51,261 bases of DNA from DATAEU01 sp046735355 (GTDB lineage Bacteria > Actinomycetota > UBA4738 > HRBIN12), in NCBI GenBank assembly GCA_046735355.1, contig JBKPTC010000120.1, positions 1-51,261 on the forward strand, in the 5' to 3' direction. Both the position numbers and the translations under genes were made by a program. This document shows, in pieces, positions 40,701 to 48,196 of this stretch (position 1 is the stretch's first letter; every line of letters starts with the position of its first letter). Under the pieces are notes generated by a model. That model worked only from the letters and a program-made list of their open reading frames with translations, did no database searches and had not been told where the DNA came from.

Positions 40701-40975
40701 TCTACGCGCTCGCGTGCCTGGACGTGTGGAACAAGCGAGCCGAGGACCTCACGCTCACGTATCTGTATCTCGCGAGCGGCGCCGAGACGACGCACCGCGT
40801 CGACGACGAGCGGGCCGTTCGCGACCGGCTGCGCGCCTGGCTCGGCGGGATCGCCGGGGGGCGGTTCGATCCGACGCCCGGGCCGCAGTGCCGTTGGTGC
40901 GACTTCCTTCCGTTCTGCGACGCGGGCAAGGCGCACCTGTCGCGGATCGACGCCTCGACGCCCGCTGCCGAGTGA
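37700..40975 (+). CDS. adnB: AdnB-type helicase-nuclease subunit
   Basis: 1091 residues with a complete SF1A motor: Walker A VAGAGSGKTS, Walker B LLDEYQDT, AVGDPDQNIYAWRGAS, TNFRS, and MTIHAAKGLEFDTVFVPG. The C-terminal nuclease domain has GRIDAIYGEPDG and VVDYKTGRE, the usual D/E...D..K active site. A predicted iron-sulfur cluster is made by C868, C1064, C1067 and C1073 (CRWCDFLPFC). In mycobacterial AdnAB the B subunit carries the active motor, which matches the intact motifs here compared with AdnA. Start: GTG at 37700 overlaps the adnA stop (GTGA), so the subunits are translationally coupled. An upstream open frame antisense or out of phase to adnA was not taken as part of the gene. Confidence 0.92.
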   Translation: MTGHPAAITRFLGAEPTEEQWRAISYPLRPFVLVAGAGSGKTSVMAARVIYLALAAQRLVDGEGVMPGNVLCLTFTTKATENLSLRIRRALASIDGLEEGEEPEVLNYHGFAAQVIERHGMRVGIEPDQRIVTPAQRMEIAARVLDEMTFERSSTRWQPSIVQRILALDDQLQNHLRTPEELEEHVESKLPFLSSAKSDEPYEAAFERSELARAVAVFRRIKRELGVIDFGDQIAFAVRIARERPEVGAEYRERFGAVLLDEYQDTNHAQATLMASLFGGGHPVTAVGDPDQNIYAWRGASLHNLLTFPQEFRCTDGSGAEKLPLYTNFRSGSFILEAADEIIAKVPAKQRPDPDKELRPYPPNGTGEVGIALLDHEVAEAEDIAERILALHAEGRPWSSNAVLCRTHRLFEPLQTAFAARDIPAEFIGLAGLLHVPEVVEVLAYARVAASPEDGIALARILTGPRYRVSPGDLARVAAWTRESTSAFAARLREERADVDEGLLEDRPFLIVEALEHLDEIRDLSEQGRARLEECRRELADLREAARRPVAAFLADIVRRTGLLAELDAELDQVTASAKRRNLAAFLDQVDDFQPIEGELSLAAFLAYVDSIEDDREWNPVQPSDDDSVKVMTIHAAKGLEFDTVFVPGLADRLFPDTRVQENPARKASSLDVELRRDRDLLPAFDGVMSHFQNDLRKQEEYEERRTAYVALTRARERLFVSSAEWYGETLQAAKGAGAFHHELVHWAKSTGHAQPRWEVREHETNPLAGYRQAAVLPWPGPALREGEADELFPGGWRAGAVAASEAGGVQQELLERLGPEQADAFEAIVRARRTLATHLRESDDAGERHPWIPTSSSVGGVIEYGRCPKRFYWTAVRPLPRFSGPAARIGTEIHRWIERQSRGQATLLEIDDVPDLTAEELAGEPGKLNDLRQAFLDSRFSDKVPLYAERPFLLSIDGFVIRGRIDAIYGEPDGPWEVVDYKTGREPRADDATARAQLDIYALACLDVWNKRAEDLTLTYLYLASGAETTHRVDDERAVRDRLRAWLGGIAGGRFDPTPGPQCRWCDFLPFCDAGKAHLSRIDASTPAAE

Positions 40976-40991
40976 GCCGGTAAGCGCCTCG

Positions 40992-41363
40992 TCAGGAGCG
41001 CTCGCGCGCGAGCTTCTCGACCTGCTCGTCGAACCGGCGGTATCCCGACGCCGGATCCCATCCGCCCGGACCGGCGTCGGGCACGAACCGAACGGAGAGC
41101 CCGAGCGAGGCCGAGCGCGTTCGAACGGCCGCCAGGAACCAGTCGCGATCGCCCGGCTGCAGCAACACCTCGCCGGTCGTTCCCTGCGAGCGGAGGGCCG
41201 GATCGTCGACGGCCACGGGGGTCGGCCGCACGACGTCGTCGAGCCCTGTCACGGACGGATCGAGGATCTCGACGCTCGCGCGGTCGTCCCGCCAGGTCGC
41301 GACGGCGACGACGGTGTCGGGCTCACCCTCGGCGGCCGCCGGGCGGTACAGCTCGGCCCGCAC
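40992..41363 (-). CDS. Hypothetical protein
   Basis: 123 residues, no recognised family. It begins MRAELYRP and ends RRFDEQVEKLARERS, with a central mix of strands and loops (VVAVATWRDDRASVEILDPS). Codon use is GC-third rich as in the neighbours and it lies 9 nt after the stop of the upstream CNMP gene, on the same strand, which supports a real gene. Start: GTG at 41363. No membrane segment or signal. Short length and lack of family make this uncertain. Confidence 0.6.
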   Translation of the reverse strand: MRAELYRPAAAEGEPDTVVAVATWRDDRASVEILDPSVTGLDDVVRPTPVAVDDPALRSQGTTGEVLLQPGDRDWFLAAVRTRSASLGLSVRFVPDAGPGGWDPASGYRRFDEQVEKLARERS

Positions 41364-41372
41364 GCGAGCGCG

Positions 41373-41795
41373 TCAGCCCGCGATCGGACGTTCGAGACGG
41401 CGGAGCAGGGCGGCGGCGTACTCGAGGAGCTTGGTCGCGACCGTGGAGTCGTCGGTGACGACCTTCCGGAACGTGTTCCGCTTGAGGACGAGCATCCGCA
41501 TCGGCGTCTCGGAGACGACGGTCGCCGTGCGAGCGCCCCCGTCGAGCAGCGAGATCTCGCCGAAGAAGTCGCCCGGAACGAGGTGGTTGACCATCTTGCC
41601 GGCGGCGTTCTCGACGCGCGCCTGGCCCTCGACGATCACGTAGAAGGAGTCTCCGTCCTCGCCGGCGCGGACGATGGCCGCATCCTCCATGTACCGCTGC
41701 TCGCTGGTCGAGTCGGCGAGCCGCTTGAGCTGACGCCGGGACAGGTGCGAGAACAACGGAACCTGGGCCAGGAGCTCCTGTCCGCCCTTGCCCAC
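41373..41795 (-). CDS. Cyclic nucleotide-binding-fold protein
   Basis: 140 residues: a single cNMP-binding domain without DNA-binding part. The fold is clear from LFSHLSRRQLKRLADSTSEQ, GEDGDSFYVIVEGQARV, NHLVPGDFFGEISLLDGGARTATVVSETPMRMLVL. The phosphate-binding cassette reads GEISLLDGGARTATV, which has the Glu and the Arg that usually contact the cyclic phosphate, so ligand binding is possible. It may be a regulatory subunit whose partner is not visible, or a stand-alone sensor. Start: GTG at 41795 with AAAGGGG 7 nt upstream. It is divergent from the Crp/Fnr-type regulator gene at 41959. Confidence 0.85.
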   Translation of the reverse strand: MGKGGQELLAQVPLFSHLSRRQLKRLADSTSEQRYMEDAAIVRAGEDGDSFYVIVEGQARVENAAGKMVNHLVPGDFFGEISLLDGGARTATVVSETPMRMLVLKRNTFRKVVTDDSTVATKLLEYAAALLRRLERPIAG

Positions 41796-41944
41796 GCTCG
41801 GCCCCTTTCGACGTCGTTGCGGCGCGCGGCTCGGTGCGGCGCGCCCGGCGCGCAGCCTAGCGCGACGGAGCCGTGGATGTCGAAGCGGCCGACCGGGCGC
41901 CGGGCGGCGACGCGCCCGCGGCCCGCGATGTCGGTGCCTCCGGA

Positions 41945-41950
41945 TAGCGT
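41945..41950 (+). promoter_or_regulatory. -10 box TAGCGT of the Crp/Fnr regulator gene
   Basis: TAGCGT, 8 nt before the ATG at 41959, in the 163-nt divergent region between the two cNMP-fold genes. Confidence 0.45.
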
Positions 41951-41958
41951 TCGGCGCG

Positions 41959-42588
41959 ATGGGAACCCCGCTCGCAGCGGCCGCTTCCCTCCCCCGCCGG
42001 TACGACGATGCCGCGCCGATCGTTCGCCAGGGCGAGACGTCGACGTCGTTGTTCCTCGTCACCCGCGGCATCGTTCGCATCAGCTCCGTGCTGCCGTCGG
42101 GGCGCCAGGTCGTCCTCGCGCTGATCGAGCCGGGCGAGGTGTTCGGCGAGTCGGCGCTGCTCGGCGAGCCGTCTCCCGTCGAGGCGCGCGCCGTCAGCTG
42201 GGCGTACGTGCTGCCGATCGACGTCGACGCGCTCCAGGCGGTCCTCGAGCGGAACCCCGCCACCACGGGGGAGGTGCTGCGGCTCCTCGCGGGCCGGCTC
42301 AGGCGGACGTGTGGCGCGCTCGAGGACGCGCTGGCGCTGGACGTCGGAACACGCGTCTCGCGCCGGCTGCACGACCTGGCGATCCGACACGGCGTTCCGG
42401 ACGAGCGCGGCGTGCGGCTCGGGATCTTCGTGACCCAGGAGGACCTCGGCCAGATGGTCGGGGCCTCGCGCGAGTCGGTCAACCGGAGCTTTCGCTCGCT
42501 CGCGTCGCGCGGACTGATCCACCGACGGGGGCGGTCGGTCGTGATCCCGGATCTCGCGGCGCTCGCGCGCGCGGGGGACCGAGCCTGA
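41959..42588 (+). CDS. Crp/Fnr-family transcription regulator
   Basis: 209 residues. Residues 15-125 form the cNMP-type beta-roll (IVRQGETSTSLFLVTRGIVRI and GEVFGESALLGEPSPVEARAV), and a helix-turn-helix lies near the C-terminus (FVTQEDLGQMVGASRESVNRSFRSLASRGLI, about 160-190). The phosphate-binding arginine position reads R in EARAVSW and the Glu in FGES, so nucleotide binding is plausible. It lacks the N-terminal cysteines of Fnr, so it is not an oxygen sensor of that type. Start: ATG at 41959, 8 nt after TAGCGT. It is divergent from the isolated cNMP domain gene. No CRP-like palindrome was detected in the 163-nt region between them. Confidence 0.87.
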   Translation: MGTPLAAAASLPRRYDDAAPIVRQGETSTSLFLVTRGIVRISSVLPSGRQVVLALIEPGEVFGESALLGEPSPVEARAVSWAYVLPIDVDALQAVLERNPATTGEVLRLLAGRLRRTCGALEDALALDVGTRVSRRLHDLAIRHGVPDERGVRLGIFVTQEDLGQMVGASRESVNRSFRSLASRGLIHRRGRSVVIPDLAALARAGDRA

Positions 42589-42651
42589 GACGCGTTCGCG
42601 CGCTGCCATCGTGCGTCGCGCTCGCGCGAGCACGTCGTCGAGCCTCGGCGG

Positions 42652-43521
42652 CTAGCCCGATTCCTGCAGAACCGCCACGCTGCACGGCCCGCACAGCTTG
42701 GCGCGGCCCTTGACCGGTCGGCGGCCGCACCGCTCGCAGATCTTCGGCTCGACGACGCGCCATCGCTGCACACCCGAGGTCGTCCGCTTGGCGGCCCTAC
42801 CTTCCGTCTCCAGCTTCAGCAGGTGCGCGAGCACCGATCGACCGGCCAGCTCGACCAGCTCGGCCGGATACCCGGCGTAGATCTCGCCGACGAGATCGTC
42901 GATCGAACGACTCCCGCCGGCGAGGGCGTCGAGGACCTGGCGCTCGCGCTCGGACCGGTGCGCGAGGTACTCCTCGAGCTTGTTCTCGGCGTCGAGGACG
43001 AGCGGGCCGTGCCCGGGGTGGATCGTTCGCGGCCGCAGCTCGCGCATCCGGTTCAGCGACCGGAGATACGCGGCCAGGTCGCCCTCCGGCGGATCGATGA
43101 CGCTGGTGCCGCGGCCGAGCACCGCGTCACCGGTGAACAAGGCCCTGTCGCGCTCGAGCCAGAACGCCGCGTGATCGGGCGTGTGCCCGGGCGTCGCGAC
43201 GACGACCAGCTCGACTCCTGCCGAGCGAACGCGCTCGCCGTCGCGCAGCCGCTCGCCCCCCTCGGGCGGACGAACGGCCAAGACGGGCGCGCCGCTCAGC
43301 TCGCCGAGCGCCATCGCGCCCGGCGCGTGATCGGGATGATCGTGCGTGAGCAGGATCCGCCCGATCCGGCCGGCCGTCCGGCCGATCTCGCGGAGGTGGT
43401 CTTCGTCCTGCGGGCCCGGATCGATCACAATCGCGGGCGCGCGGCCGACCACCCACGTGTTCGTGCCGTCGAGCTCGCGGAGGCCCGGGTTCTGGGCGAG
43501 CACGCGAACGATCGGCGTCAC
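42652..43521 (-). CDS. MBL-fold hydrolase with C-terminal zinc ribbon
   Basis: 289-residue metallo-beta-lactamase-fold enzyme. Metal motif THDHPDH with H60, H62, D64 and H65, then ATPGHTPDHAAFWL and the downstream aspartate/histidine motifs FTGDAVLGRG and IHPGHGPLV. This arrangement resembles LACTB2-type RNases and glyoxalase II relatives. A helical segment (EKLEEYLAHRSERE) and a winged-helix-like region follow, and the C-terminus carries CERCGRRPVKGRAKLCGPC, a likely zinc ribbon. The zinc ribbon is unusual for LACTB2-type proteins. Substrate (RNA, thioester or other) is unknown. Start: GTG at 43521 overlaps the Nudix gene stop by 4 nt, so the two are coupled. Confidence 0.87.
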   Translation of the reverse strand: MTPIVRVLAQNPGLRELDGTNTWVVGRAPAIVIDPGPQDEDHLREIGRTAGRIGRILLTHDHPDHAPGAMALGELSGAPVLAVRPPEGGERLRDGERVRSAGVELVVVATPGHTPDHAAFWLERDRALFTGDAVLGRGTSVIDPPEGDLAAYLRSLNRMRELRPRTIHPGHGPLVLDAENKLEEYLAHRSERERQVLDALAGGSRSIDDLVGEIYAGYPAELVELAGRSVLAHLLKLETEGRAAKRTTSGVQRWRVVEPKICERCGRRPVKGRAKLCGPCSVAVLQESG

Positions 43522-44156
43522 GGCTCCTCCTGCCAGAAGACGGAGCGCGGCAGCCCGGCGAGCTCCTCCTCGTCCGGCTCGCGCGTCTCGAAGCGCGAAC
43601 CGACGAGATCGCGCACGGTCGCACACGCGACGAGCGTCCGCACGGTGAAGTACGTCGGCCAGTAGAGACGGCACGAACCGGCCTTCCAGTCGTCGAGCAG
43701 CCGGGCGGGCGAGACCCACCACGCCGCCGCCGCCTCCTCGCCGTCGGGAACGGGCTCGACCGCGGAGGCGACCTCGAGCGCGAAGTACCGAGCGTCGAAC
43801 CTGACCGGCACGTCCGGCGGCGCGATCCACCGCGCCAGCTCGGGCAGGCGCTCGGCGCGGATGTCGACCGCCTCGAGCGCATCGCCCTTCGCGACCGAGA
43901 CGCCGGTGGGCGATGGGCGAAGTCCGACCTCCTCGATCAGCTCGCGCACGGCGCAGGCACGAGCCGCCTCACGGGCGGAGCCGAACCATCGCTCGGCCAG
44001 CGACGCGTCGTGATCGTCCACGGCGCCGCCCGGAAAGGCGACGTATCCGGGGAGGAAGCGCGCGTCGCGGCTGCGCTCGATGACCAGGACCTCGGGCCCT
44101 GCGGCGCCGTCACGGACGGCGATGATCGAGGCGGCCTCGCGGATGGCGTCCGGCAC
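43518..44156 (-). CDS. Nudix hydrolase
   Basis: 212 residues. The Nudix box begins with GG at 43-44 and continues after an insert of about 20 residues with ACAVRELIEEVGL (REliEE at 71-76), the arrangement seen in NUDT19/NUDT7-type CoA or acyl-CoA diphosphatases. N-terminal strands (SIIAVRDGAAGPEVLVIERS) and a C-terminal domain follow. Substrate is not certain. Start: GTG at 44156, 7 nt after a weak box GAGAAT; upstream frame is only antisense to the divergent midA gene. Its stop overlaps the MBL-hydrolase gene start. Confidence 0.83.
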   Translation of the reverse strand: MPDAIREAASIIAVRDGAAGPEVLVIERSRDARFLPGYVAFPGGAVDDHDASLAERWFGSAREAARACAVRELIEEVGLRPSPTGVSVAKGDALEAVDIRAERLPELARWIAPPDVPVRFDARYFALEVASAVEPVPDGEEAAAAWWVSPARLLDDWKAGSCRLYWPTYFTVRTLVACATVRDLVGSRFETREPDEEELAGLPRSVFWQEEP

Positions 44157-44183
44157 GACGCCGATTCTCGCAGGCCGCGTCGA

Positions 44184-44189
44184 TACGCT
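44184..44189 (+). promoter_or_regulatory. -10 box TACGCT of the midA-like gene
   Basis: TACGCT, 6 nt before the GTG at 44196; leaderless-type start. Confidence 0.45.
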
Positions 44190-44195
44190 TCGGCC

Positions 44196-45281
44196 GTGAG
44201 CACGGACGGCGGCACTGGCGCGCGCGACCCGGACGCCGTTCGGCGAGCGGTCGTCGACGAGATCCGGGCGACCGGGCCGATGCCGTTCGACCGGTTCATG
44301 GAGCTGGCGCTGTACGGCGACGGCGGCTACTACCAGACGCATCCAGTCGGCACCGACTTCGTCACCAGTCCGCACGTGCATCCGTGGTTCGGATTCGCGA
44401 TCGCGCTCGCGTTCGGCCAGCTCCACGAGCTGCTCGGCGCCCCCGCGCCGGCGACCCTCGTCGAGGTCGGCGCCGGCGACGGCACGCTCGCGCGAACGCT
44501 CCGCGAGATCCTCGCGACGGCCGGTCCGCTCCGATACGTCGCGGCCGAGCGCGGATCGGCCGCGGCTGCCGCCCTCGGACGCCTCGGCGTCGAGACGTAT
44601 CCGTCGATCGAGCGGGTGACCCGGATCGATCGGGCGGTCGTCGTGGCGAACGAGCTGGTCGACAACCTGCCGTTCGCGCGGGTCCGCCGCACCGGACGAC
44701 GCGCCGTCGAGATCCGCGTCGGCATCGCCGGCGACCGCCTCGTCGAGGTCGAGACCCCGATCCGGCCCGAGCTCGTCCCGTTCGCCGACGTCGAGGGCGA
44801 CGCGGTCGCGCCGGTCGGAGCGCTGGCGTTCGTCGACGCGTTGGCCGACCGCATGCGGGACTCGTACGCACTCCTGATCGATTACTCGAGCGAGCGGGGG
44901 CGGGACGTCCACGGGTATCGGTCGCACCGCGTGATCGAGGACGTCCTCGAACGGCCGGGCGCCGTCGACGTCACCGCCGGCGTCGACTTCGACGCGGTCG
45001 AGGCGCGGGCGCGCGAGCGAGGCCTCGTCGTGCTCGGCCGCGTCACGCAGCGGGCGGCGTTGCGCGCGCTCGGCTTCGACGGCTGGGTCGATCGCGACCG
45101 CGCGGCCCACGACGACTCCGAACCCGGGAGGCGCGCACGCGCGTGGGCGGCGCGGAACCGGGCGTCACTGCTCGTCGCGCGCGAGGGTCTCGGCGCGCAC
45201 CGATGGCTCCTCCTCGCGACCGCCGGACTCGAGCCACCTCGATGGCTGGCCGCCGCGCTCGAGCGACGTCCGTCCGATTGA
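44196..45281 (+). CDS. MidA/NDUFAF7-like protein arginine methyltransferase
   Basis: SAM-dependent methyltransferase (DUF185) of 361 residues. In mitochondria the homologue methylates the complex I subunit corresponding to NuoD; in bacteria the targets are mostly unknown. Motifs: the N-terminal FDRFMELALYGDGGYYQTHPVGTDFVTSPHVHPWFG with the glycine-tyrosine pattern, SAM motif VEVGAGDGTLARTL, and ANELVDNLPFARV, then DYSSERGRDVHGYRSHR. A nuoD gene occurs 1.6 kb away, which is notable given the known substrate (established for NDUFAF7, inference here). Start: GTG at 44196, 6 nt after TACGCT; divergent from the Nudix gene. Confidence 0.9.
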   Translation: MSTDGGTGARDPDAVRRAVVDEIRATGPMPFDRFMELALYGDGGYYQTHPVGTDFVTSPHVHPWFGFAIALAFGQLHELLGAPAPATLVEVGAGDGTLARTLREILATAGPLRYVAAERGSAAAAALGRLGVETYPSIERVTRIDRAVVVANELVDNLPFARVRRTGRRAVEIRVGIAGDRLVEVETPIRPELVPFADVEGDAVAPVGALAFVDALADRMRDSYALLIDYSSERGRDVHGYRSHRVIEDVLERPGAVDVTAGVDFDAVEARARERGLVVLGRVTQRAALRALGFDGWVDRDRAAHDDSEPGRRARAWAARNRASLLVAREGLGAHRWLLLATAGLEPPRWLAAALERRPSD

Positions 45282-45307
45282 CCCGCTCCGGGCGAGCGGG
45301 CTAGCGT
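45278..45307 (+). promoter_or_regulatory. Promoter of the BNR-repeat gene
   Basis: TTGACC at 45278-45283 and TAGCGT at 45302-45307, 18 nt apart; the same -35 sequence and spacing as the CoA-transferase promoter. It overlaps the end of the midA-like gene. Confidence 0.6.
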
Positions 45308-45345
45308 CCCCGGGTCTTCACACGTCGTCGAGGGAGGGGCCGACC

Positions 45346-46857
45346 GTGAGATCCGGACGCCGAACACCGCTCATCGTCGCCGTCGCCGTGCTGCTCGGGC
45401 TCGCCGGCGCGCTCGTCTTCGTCTCTACGGGCCCGTCGCCTGTGGTTCCGACGAGCGGAGACAGCCTGGCAGCGGGCCACGTGGAGGGCGACACGGACGT
45501 ACCGGGCGAGGAGGCGCGCGCCGGCGCGAACGAGGAGGCGCAGGAGCAGGCCGAGTCGACGCAGGAGCGGCTCGACGCGTTCCACGCGGCGAAGCGGGCC
45601 GGTCTGTTCGAGGCGCAGGCGGTCACCGCGACGCCGGCGACGGGATGGGCCGGCGAGCAGCTGTTCAACGCGGGGACGGACGACTGGGAGCCGGCGATCG
45701 CGGCCGACCCTCGCTCACCGTGGGTCTACATCCTCGTGACGAGGTATGGCGTGCCGAAGCCGTGCTCCGGCAACTGTCCCGCCCCGTACCTGGTGCTCGA
45801 GCGCTCGTCGGACGGCGGCCGGACGTGGACGGACGGCGCTCCCGTCTGCGCCTGCAAGGGATCGGGCCAGTTCGATCCGATCATCGAGGTGGTCCCGGGC
45901 ACGGGCGACGTCTACGCCGCCTTCATGATCGGCTACAACGTCGTGTTCGCGAAGTCCTCCGACCACGGCGCGACCTGGAGCGACCCGGTCGCGACGTGGG
46001 GCAACGTCTCGTGGAACGACAAGCCAGCGCTCGCCGTCAGCGACGACGGCCGGGACGTGTACATCTCGTTCAACGGTCCGCAGGGCGGAGATCCGTACGT
46101 GGCGCAGTCGCACGACGCGGGCGCGACGTGGACCCAGACGAAGCTCGTCGACTCGCGCCGGTACTTCTTCGCGTTCGACGGCGACGTGCTGCCCGACGGA
46201 ACGGTCGTCTTCTCGGAGAGCAGCCTCACGTACACCGGCCCCGGCGGGTCGGCGGAGGGAACCGTCGAGCACCACGTGTTCGTGTCGAAGAACGCAGGGG
46301 CGACGTGGCGCGACGTCCTCGTCGACACCGTGCCGGTCGGCGAGCCGTGCGTCGCGGACGGATGCAGCTCCGACTTCTACCTCGGGCACAGCGGGATCTC
46401 GGCGGACGCAGCCGGAGCGCTCGTCCTGCTCTACGACGGCGCGACGGCGAACCTCGGACCGCAGCGGATCTGGGTCCGGCGTTCGACGGACGGCGGCCTC
46501 ACATGGTCGGCGCGGAGCGCGATCTCGGTGGCCGGGGAGGAGGCGACCGACCCGGCGGTCGAGCAGGCCGGCACCGGCGACGTTCGAGCGTGGTACGCGC
46601 AGACGACCGGCAACGACACAGACGTCTGGAACGTCTACTACCGCAGCTCGTCCAACGGCGGCCAGACGTGGACGGCGGCCGTCAAGATCTCCGACGCCGC
46701 GACCGGAGCCGACTACAAGAGCGGGAGCGGGTTCCTCGAGCCCTACGGCGACTACGGCGAGATCGCGGTGACGAGCGCCGGCAAGACGATCGCCGTGTGG
46801 GGCGAGGGCTTCAGCTGGACCGGGCCCGGGGGCGTCTGGTTCAACCGGCAGACGTAG
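45346..46857 (+). CDS. Secreted BNR/Asp-box repeat protein (sialidase-like fold)
   Basis: 503 residues. An N-terminal membrane anchor or signal (PLIVAVAVLLGLAGALVFV), then an acidic linker (EEARAGANEEAQEQAE), then a beta-propeller. Six Asp boxes of the S-x-D-x-G-x-T-W type lie near residues 153, 204, 254, 315, 380 and 435 (SSDGGRTW, SSDHGATW, SHDAGATW, SKNAGATW, STDGGLTW, SSNGGQTW). Sialidase catalytic Arg/Tyr/Glu residues could not be confirmed, so an enzymatic role is not assigned. Probable cysteine pair in CSGNC and CACKG. Start: GTG at 45346 with GAGGGAGGGG 6-15 nt upstream, below a TTGACC/TAGCGT promoter. Confidence 0.83.
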   Translation: MRSGRRTPLIVAVAVLLGLAGALVFVSTGPSPVVPTSGDSLAAGHVEGDTDVPGEEARAGANEEAQEQAESTQERLDAFHAAKRAGLFEAQAVTATPATGWAGEQLFNAGTDDWEPAIAADPRSPWVYILVTRYGVPKPCSGNCPAPYLVLERSSDGGRTWTDGAPVCACKGSGQFDPIIEVVPGTGDVYAAFMIGYNVVFAKSSDHGATWSDPVATWGNVSWNDKPALAVSDDGRDVYISFNGPQGGDPYVAQSHDAGATWTQTKLVDSRRYFFAFDGDVLPDGTVVFSESSLTYTGPGGSAEGTVEHHVFVSKNAGATWRDVLVDTVPVGEPCVADGCSSDFYLGHSGISADAAGALVLLYDGATANLGPQRIWVRRSTDGGLTWSARSAISVAGEEATDPAVEQAGTGDVRAWYAQTTGNDTDVWNVYYRSSSNGGQTWTAAVKISDAATGADYKSGSGFLEPYGDYGEIAVTSAGKTIAVWGEGFSWTGPGGVWFNRQT

Positions 46858-46897
46858 CGCGCCGCGCGCGGCGGCGCAGTGGACGATCGCGTGCGCG

Positions 46898-48103
46898 CTA
46901 CTTGTCGATGTCGCCGACGACGAAGAAGATCGAGCCGAGGATCGCGATCAGGTCCGGAACGAGCGTTCCGGGCAACATCGCGGGCAGCACGGAAACGTTG
47001 GAGAACGACGCGGTGCGCATCTTCAGCCGGTACGGGTTCTTCTTGCCGTCGCCGACCAGGTAGTACGCCATGACGCCGAGCGGGTTCTCGGTCCGGACGT
47101 AGATCTCACCGTCGAGGTTCATCTTCTTCGGCAGCTTCGGAGCGACGTAGTCGCCGGGCGGCAGCTTGTCCAGGCACTGCTCGATGATGTCGCACGACTC
47201 GCGCATCCGCTGGATCAGGACCCACAGCCGGTCGTACGAGTCGCCGGTGCGTCCGACCGGCACGTTGAACTCGACCTCGCCGTACTTCTCGTACGGCGTG
47301 TCCTTGCGAGGATCCATCGCGACGCCCGAGGCCTGCAGCGTCGGACCCGAGCACCCGTACGCGATCGCCGTCTCGGCCGGCAGCACGCCGATGCCGCGCG
47401 TTCGAGCGTGCACGATCTCGTTGCCCATGACGAGGTTGTCGTACTCGCCCAGCTTGGAGCGCACCCAGCCGAGCACCTCGGCGGCCTGCCGCAGGAAGCC
47501 GCGCGGAAGATCGTCCTTGAGGCCGCCGACCCGCGCGTACGAGTGGTGCATCCGCGCTCCGGTGGCGGACTCCATCAGGTTCTGGATCGCCTCGCGCTCT
47601 CGGAAGGCGTAGAAGAGCGGCGTGATCGCGCCGAGCTCGAGCGGATAGGAGCCCGCGAACATCAGGTGGTTCAGGATCCGGTTCCACTCCGCGAACATCG
47701 TCCGGATCCACTGTGCGCGGTCCGGCACCTCGATGCCGAGGAGTCGCTCGACGGCGATGACCCACGCGAGCTCGTTGTTGAAGGCCGACAGCCAGTCGTG
47801 CCGGTTCATCAGAACGAGCACCTGACGCGCGTCACGATGCTCCGAGAGCTTCTCCGCCCCGCGGTGCATGTAGCCGATCACCGGCTCGGCGCGCGTGATG
47901 AGCTCGCCGTCGAGCTCGAGCACGAGCCGGAGGACGCCGTGGGTGGAGGGGTGCTGCGGCCCGATGTTGAGGAGCATCTCCTCGGTCCGCAGCCCTGCCG
48001 ACGCGGGAACGGTCTCGATGTCGAGACCGCCGCCGCGAACCATCCAGTGCTCGGCGGCGGCGGTGAACGACCTTCGTTCCTCGGCGCGCTCCTCGGTCTC
48101 CAC
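46898..48103 (-). CDS. nuoD: NADH-quinone oxidoreductase subunit D, isolated
   Basis: 49-kDa quinone-site subunit of complex I; 401 residues. Characteristic motifs: LLNIGPQHPSTHGVLRL, GYMHRGAEKL, VLVLMNRHDWLSAFNNELAW, GARMHHSYARVGG, and C-terminal SFSNVSVLPAMLPGTLVPDLIAILGSIFFVVGDIDK (read in parts). No nuoA, B, C, E or F genes flank it: selA is divergent on one side and the BNR gene converges on the other. Either the complex I genes are scattered in this genome or this is an additional copy. Start: GTG at 48103; a TAGGTC sequence at 48108-48113 precedes it. ATG further in (48043 region) would cut conserved residues only slightly. Confidence 0.92.
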   Translation of the reverse strand: METEERAEERRSFTAAAEHWMVRGGGLDIETVPASAGLRTEEMLLNIGPQHPSTHGVLRLVLELDGELITRAEPVIGYMHRGAEKLSEHRDARQVLVLMNRHDWLSAFNNELAWVIAVERLLGIEVPDRAQWIRTMFAEWNRILNHLMFAGSYPLELGAITPLFYAFREREAIQNLMESATGARMHHSYARVGGLKDDLPRGFLRQAAEVLGWVRSKLGEYDNLVMGNEIVHARTRGIGVLPAETAIAYGCSGPTLQASGVAMDPRKDTPYEKYGEVEFNVPVGRTGDSYDRLWVLIQRMRESCDIIEQCLDKLPPGDYVAPKLPKKMNLDGEIYVRTENPLGVMAYYLVGDGKKNPYRLKMRTASFSNVSVLPAMLPGTLVPDLIAILGSIFFVVGDIDK

Positions 48104-48196
48104 GACGGACCTATCCTGCCACGACGCCCGTCGCAGCGACCATCGGCCGGGGCCGGCCCCCGACGGGCGCGGTCGAGCGCATCGCGGGCGCGTCTG

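Noticed and set aside
46857..46880. GC-only inverted repeat after the BNR gene as terminator
   Set aside because: Very short loop and no U-tract; repeats of GC dinucleotides are common by chance here.
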